Notes under the pieces: generated by a model | What the model saw: the letters and a program-made list of their open reading frames with translations, nothing else | The model's database searches: none | Told to the model about the DNA's origin: nothing | Made by a program: the position numbers and the translations under genes | Shown here: positions 1 to 8,192 of the stretch, one piece after another | How positions within the stretch are numbered: the first letter of the stretch is position 1 | Layout: each line of letters begins with the position of its first letter | Assembly (NCBI GenBank): GCA_938028745.1 | Contig: CALIZL010000021.1 | Location: 57,887 to 121,886, forward strand | Length of the DNA stretch: 64,000 nucleotides | Reading direction: 5' to 3' | Source of the DNA: an uncultured Prevotella sp. | GTDB taxonomy: Bacteria; Bacteroidota; Bacteroidia; Bacteroidales; Bacteroidaceae

Positions 1-6
1 TCTATT

Positions 7-182
7 TCGTTCCTCTAAAAGTGCGTTTTCTCGCCATGACAATGTCCGAGCAAACTCGACATTGTCCATTAGGCTTAGCGAAAACGTTCTTTTCTCGTTC
101 CTCTAAAAGTGCGTTTTCTCGCCATGACAATGTCCGAGCAAGCTCGACATTGTTCACTTGGCTTAACGAAAACGTTGGTTTG
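7..182. repeat. two tandem 88-bp palindromic units
   Basis: The word TCGTTCCTCTAAAAG begins at 7 and again at 95, giving two near-identical units of 88 bp. Each unit is also a nested palindrome. In the second unit CGTTTTC (112-118) faces GAAAACG (168-174), and inside it CAATGTC plus GAGC (128-139) faces GCTC plus GACATTG (142-152). The unit could fold as a long hairpin or cruciform. It lies downstream of the leftward LacI-type gene. No protein-coding sense is visible. The repeat may continue outside the window to the left. Confidence 0.8.
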
Positions 183-444
183 CAACGGCTTGGTGCATAG
201 GGGGCGTTTCGCTGGGGTGGGGAAGAGCGGCTTTTCTAGTCCTCCACCTCTTTGTTTGCCCCGTGTTGTTATCAGTGTTGTGCTCGTTTGCAACGCCGTG
301 TTGCTTGGGTTTGCAGGCAATGCCGTTGCTTGTTGCGCCTTTCTCTGTTTTGGCGCATCTTCCTTACGGTGTACTTTGGTGCTGTGGCACAGCCAAGCTT
401 TTATGGTTGTGGCCTAATTCGAATGCGTTTGTCGGTCTACAGCT
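183..444. other. gene-free stretch downstream of the LacI-type gene
   Basis: I see no convincing gene here. Rightward reading frames exist, but they begin inside the 88-bp palindromic repeats or have cysteine-rich, low-likelihood translations. No clear terminator with a T-run was found for the leftward regulator gene. Confidence 0.5.
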
Positions 445-1509
445 TTAGAGTTGCGTTCGGCGATAAAAGTCTACGTTCTCTTTTGTGAGCAGTTCAATGG
501 GCATGTAGTTAATGGGGTCGACCTCCATTTTAAGTACGATGGCCTGGAACAGTGTTTCAACGCAGGCATAACCCTGCATGTAGGCGTGTTGGGCAATGAG
601 AAAAGAGATGCTGCCTTGCCTAAGGCACTCTGCATTCTTGCCCACCATGTCGTAACCCATTATCTGCACGTTGCGCCTATTGGTTTGAAGTAGGAACTTG
701 CCTACGATATGTGCCTTCGAATTGAAGGTGATGCAATGGTGCACTTGTGGGTTTTGGGTGAAGAAATCTTCCAATATGTCGGCGTATTCGTGCTTACCTG
801 TTTCCAAAGGCAGGTTCACGTCGGTGATTTTTATTTGTGGAAAATGGTCGTTCATGTACGTTCTGAACCCAGTTTCGCGGTTTTCTTGCTGCTTACTTAC
901 CACTTTTCCGTCTTTGGTTTGTTTCACAATCGCTATTTCGCTTTCGTTGTAAGCAACCATCATGAGCATTTTTGCAGCGAAATACCCACTAGCCAGTGAG
1001 TCTTGGCCATAGAAGGAGAGCGGTTGAAGGTCGGGCATGTACGAGTCGAGCATCACAAATGGGATGTTGCGTTCGTGCAGTTTGTCTGTGAATGGGCGCG
1101 TAATTTCTAGTTGGGCAGGCACAACAATTACGCCGTCGGGATTGAGTGAGAGGCAATGGTTGACTTGGTTTACGAAGGTTTCGGCGTTGAAACGGTCGTA
1201 GTACATCACCTCAACGTTGATGTGGAAGTCGCGCCTTACCTCGGCTGCCTTCATTGCTCCCTCTTCAATCTCTTCCCAATAGGCCTCCGATTCGTGCTGT
1301 GGAACGAGGAGATAAAACGTGTACGACTTGTTATAGGCTAAGGCACTGGCATACATGTTGGGTTGGTAGTTAATCTGGGCCAACACCTTCTCAACCTTTT
1401 CTCTTGCTATTTTCGAAATGTTTGGACGGCCATGAAGTACCCTGTCTACTGTTCCAACCGACACGCCGGCCATCTTTGCTATATCCTTAATCCTTATTTT
1501 GCTGCTCAT
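445..1509 (-). CDS. LacI-family transcriptional regulator
   Basis: A 354-residue DNA-binding regulator. Residues 5-50 form the LacI helix-turn-helix (IKDIAKMAGVSVGTVDRVLHGR) with the hinge helix region following. The remainder is a periplasmic-binding-protein-like sugar-sensing domain, with DGVIVVPA and NIPFVMLDS segments typical of the ligand cleft. The VDRVLHGR variant recalls LacI proteins that sense sugars or polyols through a Peripla_BP_4-type domain. No sugar-use operon is adjacent in the window, so the ligand cannot be inferred. Upstream is a 1.3 kb repeat-filled gap; its targets may lie to the left of the window. Confidence 0.9.
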   Translation of the reverse strand: MSSKIRIKDIAKMAGVSVGTVDRVLHGRPNISKIAREKVEKVLAQINYQPNMYASALAYNKSYTFYLLVPQHESEAYWEEIEEGAMKAAEVRRDFHINVEVMYYDRFNAETFVNQVNHCLSLNPDGVIVVPAQLEITRPFTDKLHERNIPFVMLDSYMPDLQPLSFYGQDSLASGYFAAKMLMMVAYNESEIAIVKQTKDGKVVSKQQENRETGFRTYMNDHFPQIKITDVNLPLETGKHEYADILEDFFTQNPQVHHCITFNSKAHIVGKFLLQTNRRNVQIMGYDMVGKNAECLRQGSISFLIAQHAYMQGYACVETLFQAIVLKMEVDPINYMPIELLTKENVDFYRRTQL

Positions 1510-1720
1510 GTGTTATGCTGTAATCCAAGGCAAAAATACAAAATATCCTGCTAATAGTCAACTGCGTAAGCGATTTTTCGCTGTCAATGCCTAGAAGAGT
1601 GCGCGTAATGGATAATTATTTGGAAAATATGAACTTTTTTTAAGCTTAATCGTGCATTAGCATCTTTCTCCTAATCTTCTTCTAGTGACATACATTAGTT
1701 AGTTAAATTCGGTGTTATTA

Positions 1721-2366
1721 TTTTACAAAACACCACTGGGTGGGTATCCACTTCTAGCGAAATTTGAGGTGTAAAAGCAGGGTATTTGGTTCATTTATCA
1801 GGATAACCCACTTCATCATTTGCCTATTTTTAAGTACAAAACTTACATTTAGCACCATTTTGCTTTTCTATTTAGCCGTCGGAACAAAGTTTTTCGATCC
1901 CAACTTACCAACAATTAGGCTCTAAAATTGCAGTTTTTGTTGTGTGTTTTGCCCCTTTTGAGCCTCTTTTTAGCACATCGAGTAGCTTTTGTTTATCTCT
2001 AAGATGTGGATATTTATACATCTTGCCTCGCATTTTGCTGCATTTAGTCTTGCGTTTAGCACCATTTTACCCTGCATTTTGCACCATTTTGCCTTGCGTT
2101 TAGCACCAAAATGCCTTGCGTTTAGCACCAAAATGCCTTGCGTTTAGCGGCAAAACGCAGTGCATTTAGCAGCATATTGCACTTCATTTTGGTGCAAATA
2201 GCCCAAAATTAGGTGCAAATTACGGTTTTATACAATGGAAATCAATTTTTAACCATGCACATGCAACCTCCATTTCGCTTCACAAACAACCCTCGCGAGG
2301 ATTGAAAATTTGAGGCTAGGTTGGCGAGTGATGGCAAAAAACGCACTCACAATGTTAAATTTTATG
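1721..2366 (+). repeat. R22 dispersed element, copy A
   Basis: First of five related non-coding elements. It starts with TTTTACAA followed by TTCTAGCGAAA. It continues through CATTTAGCACCATTTTGC and TTTTGTTTAT...GATATTTATA modules, then an array whose TTT phases fall at 2033, 2055, 2077, 2099, 2121, 2143, 2165 and 2187, exactly 22 bp apart. The right end carries CCTCGCGAGGATTGAAAAT, GGTTGGCGAG and CACAATGTTAAAT. No frame is shared with the other copies, so it is not a decayed gene that I can recognise. This copy is the most diverged at its left end. Confidence 0.85.
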
Positions 2367-2399
2367 CTAAAAATATTACAACTATTGATGAGGGTAGGA

Positions 2400-2460
2400 T
2401 TTAATGAGTTGAGAAGTTGACGAATTGATAAGTTGAACAGTCAATCAGCTGACGAATTAA
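2400..2460. repeat. short-word array (GAGTTGA/AAGTTGAC type)
   Basis: Loose repeats of words such as GAGTTGAGAAGTTGACGAAT and AAGTTGAAC with a period near 10-12 bp. The same style of sequence lies near other R22 copies in this window. It is low-complexity and non-coding. Confidence 0.6.
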
Positions 2461-2504
2461 GAAACGAGCAAGACGCAGCCATATCTTCACCTTTTCGCCT
2501 TTTC

Positions 2505-2698
2505 ACCCAAATCGGACATTAGACCGCTTATCAAATATTTGAGTTGTTCGCATTGCTTCCTGTCCATCTTTCGTTTGCTTGTCGGCATCTTGCCTGTCAT
2601 ACGCTCTTGACGTAGCCTGCTACGCCTACAAGTGTAAAACAGGCAAGATGTTCAACAATGAAACAAAATCTGAACAGGCTCTAATGCCCGATTTGGGT
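2505..2698 (-). repeat. P palindromic element, copy 1
   Basis: A 194-bp element, inverted relative to the copies at 22.3 and 34.7 kb. Its ends are inverted repeats (ACCCAAATCGG at 2505 and CCGATTTGGGT ending 2698). The centre has a second stem, GCATCTTGCCTGT facing ACAGGCAAGATG, around a GACGTAGCCTGCTACGCC core. The conserved GCCGACAAGCAAACGAAAGAT tract is present in all three copies. CTTTTCAC words lie just outside both ends. A short open frame inside (from 2579) is a by-product of the palindrome. Confidence 0.85.
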
Positions 2699-2741
2699 TT
2701 AATCTTTTCACATTTAAAGCTTCCTTTTCTCCTTTGCAAAC

Positions 2742-2776
2742 AAAAAAGAGGACACATATAAAATGCGTCCTCTTTC
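2742..2776 (-). terminator. terminator of the infC-rpmI-rplT unit
   Basis: Read leftward, AAAGAGGAC pairs with GTCCTCTTT across a 13-base spacer and is followed by a T-run. It lies 20 bp after the rplT stop, as expected for the end of this operon. Confidence 0.85.
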
Positions 2777-2795
2777 TTTATGGATTGTGACTTGT

Positions 2796-3140
2796 TTATT
2801 TCACTTTGTCTACAATAGCCTTGAAAGCTTGGGGATTGTTAACAGCGAGGTCGGCAAGCACCTTACGGTTGATTTCGATACCGGCCTTGTGCAATGCTCC
2901 CATGAGGGTAGAGTAGGTCATGTTCTCCAAGCGAGCGGCTGCGTTGATACGCTGAATCCACAATGCGCGGAACGTACGTTTTTTGTTGCGACGGTCGCGA
3001 TAAGCGTAGGTAAGACCCTTTTCCCAGGTGTTTTTGGCTACAGTCCAAACATTCTTTCTGGCACCATAGTAACCCTTTGTAAGCTTTAAAATTCTAGTTC
3101 TTCTTGCTTTAGAAGCAACATGATTGACTGATCTTGGCAT
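2796..3140 (-). CDS. rplT: 50S ribosomal protein L20
   Basis: A 114-residue ribosomal protein of the large subunit that binds 23S rRNA and is needed early in 50S assembly. The sequence starts MPRSVNHVASKARRTRILKL and shows the L20 blocks GYYGARKNVW, YRDRRNKKRTFRALWIQRIN and YSTLMGALHKAGIEINRKVL. Length is normal for the family. It is the last gene of infC-rpmI-rplT, 35 bp after rpmI. In other bacteria L20 represses this operon through its leader; I cannot identify an L20-binding leader here. Confidence 0.98.
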   Translation of the reverse strand: MPRSVNHVASKARRTRILKLTKGYYGARKNVWTVAKNTWEKGLTYAYRDRRNKKRTFRALWIQRINAAARLENMTYSTLMGALHKAGIEINRKVLADLAVNNPQAFKAIVDKVK

Positions 3141-3175
3141 ACTTTCTTCTTAACTTAAAAATGTTTGACTAATGT

Positions 3176-3373
3176 TTAACGCAAGCAAAGCAAGTCGCGA
3201 ACCTGCTTCATGTCTGCACGATCAACGAGAGTTGAGTGAACCAAGTTTCTCTTTTGCTTCTTTGTCTTCTTAGTCAAGATGTGACTGTGGTAAGCATGTT
3301 TCCTTTTTACCTTACCCGTACCGGTGAAACGAAATCTCTTCTTTGCGCCGGAATTTGTCTTTACTTTTGGCAT
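3176..3373 (-). CDS. rpmI: 50S ribosomal protein L35
   Basis: A 65-residue, strongly basic ribosomal protein. MPKVKTNSGAKKRFRFTGTG is the characteristic N-terminus, followed by KVKRKHAYHSHILTKKTKKQKRNL. It lies between infC (103 bp upstream) and rplT (35 bp downstream) in the order common to most bacteria. Confidence 0.98.
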   Translation of the reverse strand: MPKVKTNSGAKKRFRFTGTGKVKRKHAYHSHILTKKTKKQKRNLVHSTLVDRADMKQVRDLLCLR

Positions 3374-3476
3374 TTTTTTGTTGTTTATTTGTTATTTATA
3401 TATGGTGGCAACGCATATACCCGGCGTTACGCACCTCTTCTTTTTGTCTTTTGTGTGGGCTTTGTTTTGCGCTTGT

Positions 3477-4148
3477 TTATTCTGCTTGTAGCTTTTTAAG
3501 CACGTCTTCGCCGTTCTTGGCGTTAGCAAACAGTCCGTTGTCAGTGCTGTTGGTTTCTGTTTCAGCGTTTTTGTTTTCGTTCTCACGCTTTTCTCTATCC
3601 ATCTTTTGCTGACTTTTCTTCACTACGCCTGTTTTCTTAGGAGCGATGTAAAGGAACATCTTCTTACCTTCGAGTGCGGGCATCTGCTCTACTTTGCCGT
3701 ATTCTTCCAAGTCGTTGGCAAAGCGTAGGAGCAAAACTTCGCCTTGCTCTTTGAAGAGAATGGAGCGTCCACGGAAGAAAACGTAAGCTCTAACCTTGTT
3801 GCCGGCATCCAAGAACTCCTTGGCATGTTTCAGCTTGAAGTTGTAATCGTGCTCATCGGTTTGCGGTCCAAACCTGATTTCTTTCACTTCCACCTTCACT
3901 TGCTTGGCTTTCATTTCCTTTGCGTGCTTCTTTTGCTGATAAAGGAATTTGGAATAATCGATGATGCGACAAACGGGAGGTTGTGCGTTGGGTGATATTT
4001 CCACCAAGTCCACTCCTTGGCTGCGTGCCATATCGAGTGCTTGACGTGTGGGCATAACAGTGGAACCGCCTTCGTTTACGATGCGTACTTCCTTCGCGCG
4101 TATCTGCTCGTTTACGCGATACTGGTTCTTTATTCTTTCATTCTTCAT
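3477..4148 (-). CDS. infC: translation initiation factor IF-3
   Basis: IF-3 binds the 30S subunit, prevents premature 50S joining and checks start-codon pairing. The 223 residues contain the N-domain (RVNEQIRAKEVRIV, DLVEISPNAQPPVCRIIDY) and the C-domain (EIRFGPQTDEHDYNFKLKHA, KVRAYVFFRGRS). It is about 40 residues longer than the E. coli protein because of a charged, low-complexity C-terminal tail (from about residue 170, rich in K, E, N and T). The start is a normal ATG, not the rare start codon used by infC in enterobacteria. It heads the infC-rpmI-rplT set behind thrS. Confidence 0.97.
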   Translation of the reverse strand: MKNERIKNQYRVNEQIRAKEVRIVNEGGSTVMPTRQALDMARSQGVDLVEISPNAQPPVCRIIDYSKFLYQQKKHAKEMKAKQVKVEVKEIRFGPQTDEHDYNFKLKHAKEFLDAGNKVRAYVFFRGRSILFKEQGEVLLLRFANDLEEYGKVEQMPALEGKKMFLYIAPKKTGVVKKSQQKMDREKRENENKNAETETNSTDNGLFANAKNGEDVLKKLQAE

Positions 4149-4301
4149 TCAACAATATTATGATAAGCGGCTGCAAAAGTACGATTTTTCGCGCAACAAG
4201 CAAAATAATTCATTGATTATTTTACAGATACGTGTTCTTTTTCCTTCCTTGTTAAAGTACTTTCACACTATGGATGTGGTGAAAGGGGGAAGCGTTTGAA
4301 T

Positions 4302-4367
4302 ATAAAAACCGACTTATGGACGTAACATTCGCAGGTGTGTTGCGAAGTGTAGACCATAAGTCGGCTG
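4302..4367 (-). terminator. terminator after thrS, nested hairpin
   Basis: CCGACTTATGG (4309-4319) pairs with CCATAAGTCGG (4354-4364), with an inner stem TTCGCA/TGCGAA. Read leftward it is followed by TTTTTATA. It lies between thrS and infC, implying that infC can be transcribed separately. Confidence 0.8.
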
Positions 4368-4427
4368 TTTAGTTAACGCGTTTACAAGTTGACTTGTTGA
4401 CTAGTTAGCAAGTTGCTGTGCACGCCT

Positions 4428-6392
4428 TTAATCGTTGGGATGGATGTCGGTAGCAGCCAATTGAGCGGCTACTTCGTCGTTGATACGCTTAGCAAACTCT
4501 TCCATAGACATGGTAGCTTGTTCTCCGCCGCCTTGCTTTCTCATCGAAACAAGTCCTTCGGCTGCCTCTTTTTCGCCGACAACAACCATGTAAGGCACGC
4601 GCTTAATTTCGTTATCGCGTATCTTACGGCCGATTTTCTCGTTGCGAACGTCGAGCGTTGCACGAACGCCAACGCTGTCTAAGTACTTAGCCACGCGCTG
4701 TGCGTAGTCGTTGTACTTCTCAGATATGGGCAGAATGGCCACTTGGTCGGGGATGAGCCACAAGGGGAAGTGGCCTGCGGTGTGTTCAATAAGAACAGCC
4801 GTGAAACGTTCCATCGAACCGAAAGGTGCGCGGTGAACCATTACGGGCGTTTTCTTCGTGTTGTCTTCGGCTGTGTATTCCAACTTAAAGCGTTCGGGCA
4901 GGTTGTAGTCTACTTGTATTGTACCCAGTTGCCAGCGACGTCCGATAGCATCCTTTATCATGAAGTCGAGTTTAGGGCCATAGAAAGCCGCTTCGCCATA
5001 AGCAATCTTTGCGTCGAGCCCTTTTTCTTTGCAAGCGTCGATAATGGCCTGCTCGCTTTCTTCCCAAACTTCGTCAGAACCGATATACTTTGTGGTATTC
5101 TTCGGATCGCGCAAGCTAATCTGCGCTTCGAAGTTATCAAACTGGAAGATTTTGAATACGGCCTGGATGATGTCCATCACGCGTAGGAACTCGTTCTTAA
5201 CCTGTTCGGGACGACAGAAGATGTGGGCATCGTCTTGTGTAAACGAGCGAACGCGGGTAAGTCCGTGCAACTCGCCACTCTTTTCGTAACGGTAAACCGT
5301 GCCAAACTCTGCGATACGCAGGGGCAGGTCTTTATACGAGCGGGGTTTCCATGCAAACACCTCACAGTGGTGTGGACAGTTCATGGGTTTGAGCATGTAC
5401 TCTTCGTCTTCTTCGGGCGTATGTATGGGTTGGAACGAATCTTTGCCATAGTGTGCGTAGTGACCAGAAGTAACATAGAGGTTCTTACTGCCGATATGCG
5501 GAGTAATTACTTCTTGATAGCCAAAGCGTTTCTGTATCTTGCGCAACATGTCTTGTAAGCGCAGGCGTAGTTCTGTTCCTTTGGGCAACCAAATAGGCAA
5601 ACCTTTGCCCACGCGCTCGGAGAACATGAAGAGTTCCATCTCTTTTCCAATCTTGCGATGGTCGCGTTTCTTAGCCTCTTCGAGCATAACAAGGTACTCA
5701 TCAAGCATCTTTTTCTTGGGGAACGTGATGCCGTAGATACGCGTTAGCTGGTCTTTCTCTGCATCGCCACGCCAAAAGGCACCGGCAACACTGGTGAGTT
5801 TGATGGCCTTGATGGGGCCTGTGGACATGAGGTGAGGGCCACGGCAGAGGTCGGTAAACGCTCCTTGTGAATAGGTGGAGATGGTTCCGTCTTCCAAGTC
5901 GAGGTCAATATGCTCGCACTTATATTCCTGTCCGTCTTCCTTAAACTCTTTCAGGGCATCGGCTTTCGACACCTCGCGGCGCACGATAGCCTCGTCTCTC
6001 TTGGCAAATTCGCGCATCTTCTCTTCTATTTTAGGGAAGTCGTTCTCGCTGATGGGCGTTCCGTCTTTGGTCATTACGTCATAGAAGAAACCGTTTTCTA
6101 CGGCAGGACCAAAGCCGAACTGAATGCCGGGGTAGAGTGCTTGCAGGGCTTCGGCCAGCAGGTGAGCCGACGAATGCCAGAACGTGTGTTTTCCTTCCTC
6201 GTCTTCCCATTTATAAAGCGCAATCGTTGCATCTTCGTTTATGGGGCGGTTAAGTTCGGTGGTTTTGCCATTTACGCCAATCGAAAGCACGTCGCGCGCT
6301 AGGGCTGGCGAAATGCTCTTCGCTATTTCCAAGCCGGTAATGCCTTTTTCGTACTCGCGGATGGAGCCATCCGGAAATGTTATCTTTATCAT
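4428..6392 (-). CDS. thrS: threonyl-tRNA synthetase
   Basis: A class II synthetase of 654 residues that charges tRNA-Thr. Domains in order: TGS (1-62), editing domain with the HSSAH zinc/editing motif (73-77) and later YSQGAFTDLCRGPHL, catalytic core with PMNCPHHCEVF and RYEKSGELHGLTRVRSFTQDD, then the anticodon-binding domain beginning near WLIPDQVAILPIS. Length is normal. It lies upstream of infC, a widely conserved neighbourhood, but a strong hairpin separates the two. Confidence 0.98.
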   Translation of the reverse strand: MIKITFPDGSIREYEKGITGLEIAKSISPALARDVLSIGVNGKTTELNRPINEDATIALYKWEDEEGKHTFWHSSAHLLAEALQALYPGIQFGFGPAVENGFFYDVMTKDGTPISENDFPKIEEKMREFAKRDEAIVRREVSKADALKEFKEDGQEYKCEHIDLDLEDGTISTYSQGAFTDLCRGPHLMSTGPIKAIKLTSVAGAFWRGDAEKDQLTRIYGITFPKKKMLDEYLVMLEEAKKRDHRKIGKEMELFMFSERVGKGLPIWLPKGTELRLRLQDMLRKIQKRFGYQEVITPHIGSKNLYVTSGHYAHYGKDSFQPIHTPEEDEEYMLKPMNCPHHCEVFAWKPRSYKDLPLRIAEFGTVYRYEKSGELHGLTRVRSFTQDDAHIFCRPEQVKNEFLRVMDIIQAVFKIFQFDNFEAQISLRDPKNTTKYIGSDEVWEESEQAIIDACKEKGLDAKIAYGEAAFYGPKLDFMIKDAIGRRWQLGTIQVDYNLPERFKLEYTAEDNTKKTPVMVHRAPFGSMERFTAVLIEHTAGHFPLWLIPDQVAILPISEKYNDYAQRVAKYLDSVGVRATLDVRNEKIGRKIRDNEIKRVPYMVVVGEKEAAEGLVSMRKQGGGEQATMSMEEFAKRINDEVAAQLAATDIHPND

Positions 6393-6421
6393 ATACCTTT
6401 TAATTTATTGTCGTTTTGATT

Positions 6422-6450
6422 GCAAAAATACGATTTTCTTTTTACATCAA
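6422..6450 (-). promoter_or_regulatory. candidate thrS promoter
   Basis: Read leftward, TTG (6448-6450) is followed after 17 bases by TATTTTTGC (6430-6422), matching the Bacteroidetes -7 box TAnnTTTGY. It lies 30 bp upstream of the thrS start. The spacing is a little shorter than the usual 19. Confidence 0.45.
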
Positions 6451-6517
6451 GCATAGATTTTTGCAAAATATAGCATGCTTTGGGCATGGCTAGGGCTTAC
6501 TTGTGGCGTGCTAACGC

Positions 6518-8083
6518 CTAAAATTCGCTCGTGAAATGGAACTTGATGTGTTCGAAATCCTGCTGCGCCATGCTCAACACGTAGCCCGAATCGGCCAAGA
6601 AAACGTCGCGCCCTTCGCGGTCTTTGGCCATATACTGGTACTTGCGTTTCTTGAAATTCTCCAATTCTTTGGGGTCGTCAGACTCTATCCAGCAGGCTTT
6701 GTGCAGGTGAACTGGTTCCCAACGGCATTTAGCGTTATACTCATTTTGAAGTCGATACTCGATAACTTCGAATTGAAGTTGACCTACCGTGCCGATGATT
6801 TTGCGCCCATTGAATTGGTTGACGAAGAGTTGTGCCACACCTTCGTCCATCAATTGTTCGATACCCTTGTTCAATTGCTTGGCCTTCATGGGGTCGTCGT
6901 TCTCGATATACTTGAACATCTCTGGCGAGAACGATGGCAAACCGCGGAAGTGTAGCAACTCTCCTTCGGTTAATGTGTCGCCAATCTTAAATATTCCGTT
7001 ATCAGGTAAGCCTATAATGTCGCCAGCATAGGCCTCGTCGATGGTGCTTTTGCGTTGCGCCATGAACTGTGTCGGACTGCTGAAACGCAGTGTTTTGTCA
7101 AGTCGAACGTGTCGATAGGGCTGGTTTCGCACAAACTTGCCGCTGCATATCTTGCAGAATGCGATGCACGAGCGGTGGTTGGGGTCGATATTTGCCGTTA
7201 TTTTGAAGATGAAACCCGTAAATTTCGATTCAGTGGGCTGCACTTCGCGCTCTTCGGCCATAGTGGGTTTGGGGCTTGGAGCAATCTGCACAAAACAATT
7301 GAGCAGTTCTTGAACACCAAAGTTGTTAAGCGCACTACCAAAGAACACGGGCGCAACATGCCCTGCACGATAGGTTTCCACGTCAAATTCGGGGTAAACG
7401 CCGTCTACCAGCTCCAAATCGTCGCGAAGTTTCTGTGCATCTTGTTCGCCAATGTGTCCGTTCAGTTCCTCGCTGTTAACGTCAACCTCCACCTTTTCGG
7501 TAACGCGTTGCTTGTCGGGCGTAAACAATTGCAGCTGGTTTTCGTAGATATTGAACACCCCTTTGAAACGTTCGCCTTGGTTGATGGGCCACGAAAGAGG
7601 CCTAACCTTTATTTGCAGTTCCTCTTCTAGCTCGTCAAGTAGGTCGAAAGGGTCGCGTCCTTCGCGGTCCATCTTGTTGATAAAGATAATCACGGGGGTG
7701 TTGCGCATTCGGCAAACCTCCATTAGCTTGCGCGTTTGTGTTTCTACACCTTTGGCCGAATCCACAACAATGATGGCCGAATCTACCGCTGTAAGTGTGC
7801 GATAAGTGTCTTCGGCGAAGTCTTGGTGTCCGGGTGTGTCTAGGATATTCACCTTATAGCCTTCGTAATCGAACTCCATCACCGAGGTAGAAACCGAGAT
7901 ACCACGTTGTTTCTCGATGTCCATCCAGTCGGATGTGGCCGTCTTTCTTATCTTGTTGCTCTTTACTGCTCCTGCCACCTGTATCTGTCCGCCGAACAAC
8001 AAGAACTTCTCAGTGAGTGTTGTCTTACCTGCGTCGGGGTGAGAGATGATGGCAAAGGTTCGTCTTCTTTCTATTTCAGTCAT
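6518..8083 (-). CDS. prfC: peptide chain release factor 3
   Basis: A GTPase of 521 residues that recycles RF1/RF2 from the ribosome after termination. GTP-binding motifs are HPDAGKTT (15-22), DTPGH (82-86) and NKMD (136-139). The switch region has the RF3-type KQRGISVSTSVMEFDYEGYK. Later domains contain RHVRLDKTLRFSSPTQFMAQ and VGQLQFEVIEYRLQNEYNAK, which separate RF3 from EF-G. Transcribed toward thrS. The upstream gap holds a short-word repeat. Confidence 0.97.
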   Translation of the reverse strand: MTEIERRRTFAIISHPDAGKTTLTEKFLLFGGQIQVAGAVKSNKIRKTATSDWMDIEKQRGISVSTSVMEFDYEGYKVNILDTPGHQDFAEDTYRTLTAVDSAIIVVDSAKGVETQTRKLMEVCRMRNTPVIIFINKMDREGRDPFDLLDELEEELQIKVRPLSWPINQGERFKGVFNIYENQLQLFTPDKQRVTEKVEVDVNSEELNGHIGEQDAQKLRDDLELVDGVYPEFDVETYRAGHVAPVFFGSALNNFGVQELLNCFVQIAPSPKPTMAEEREVQPTESKFTGFIFKITANIDPNHRSCIAFCKICSGKFVRNQPYRHVRLDKTLRFSSPTQFMAQRKSTIDEAYAGDIIGLPDNGIFKIGDTLTEGELLHFRGLPSFSPEMFKYIENDDPMKAKQLNKGIEQLMDEGVAQLFVNQFNGRKIIGTVGQLQFEVIEYRLQNEYNAKCRWEPVHLHKACWIESDDPKELENFKKRKYQYMAKDREGRDVFLADSGYVLSMAQQDFEHIKFHFTSEF

Positions 8084-8104
8084 TATTTACAATGTTCTTA
8101 TTCA

Positions 8105-8185
8105 GAGTTGACAAGTTAACGGGTTAACGAGTTGACAGAGCCGTTATTCAGTTGACAGACCCGTTATTTTGTTAACCGTGTTCGT
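8105..8185. repeat. short-word array (GTTGACAAGTTAAC type)
   Basis: GAGTTGACAAGTTAACGGGT is followed by further GTTAACGAGTTGACAGA and CAGTTGACAGACCCGTTAT words. The unit around CCGTTAT-CAGTTGACAGA occurs twice. It is non-coding and lies between rfbD and prfC. Confidence 0.6.
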
Positions 8186-8192
8186 TTCGTGA

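Noticed and set aside
109..417. 102-codon rightward frame at the left edge
   Set aside because: It starts inside the 88-bp palindromic repeat and its translation is low-complexity and cysteine-rich.
1721..2366. R22 elements as decayed insertion sequences
   Set aside because: No terminal inverted repeats, no shared frame and no transposase remnant were found, while the internal 22-bp phase is kept; a decayed IS would not preserve that.
2796..4148. An L20-type autoregulatory leader before infC
   Set aside because: I looked in 4149-4300 and saw no convincing L20-binding pseudoknot; only the thrS terminator is clear.
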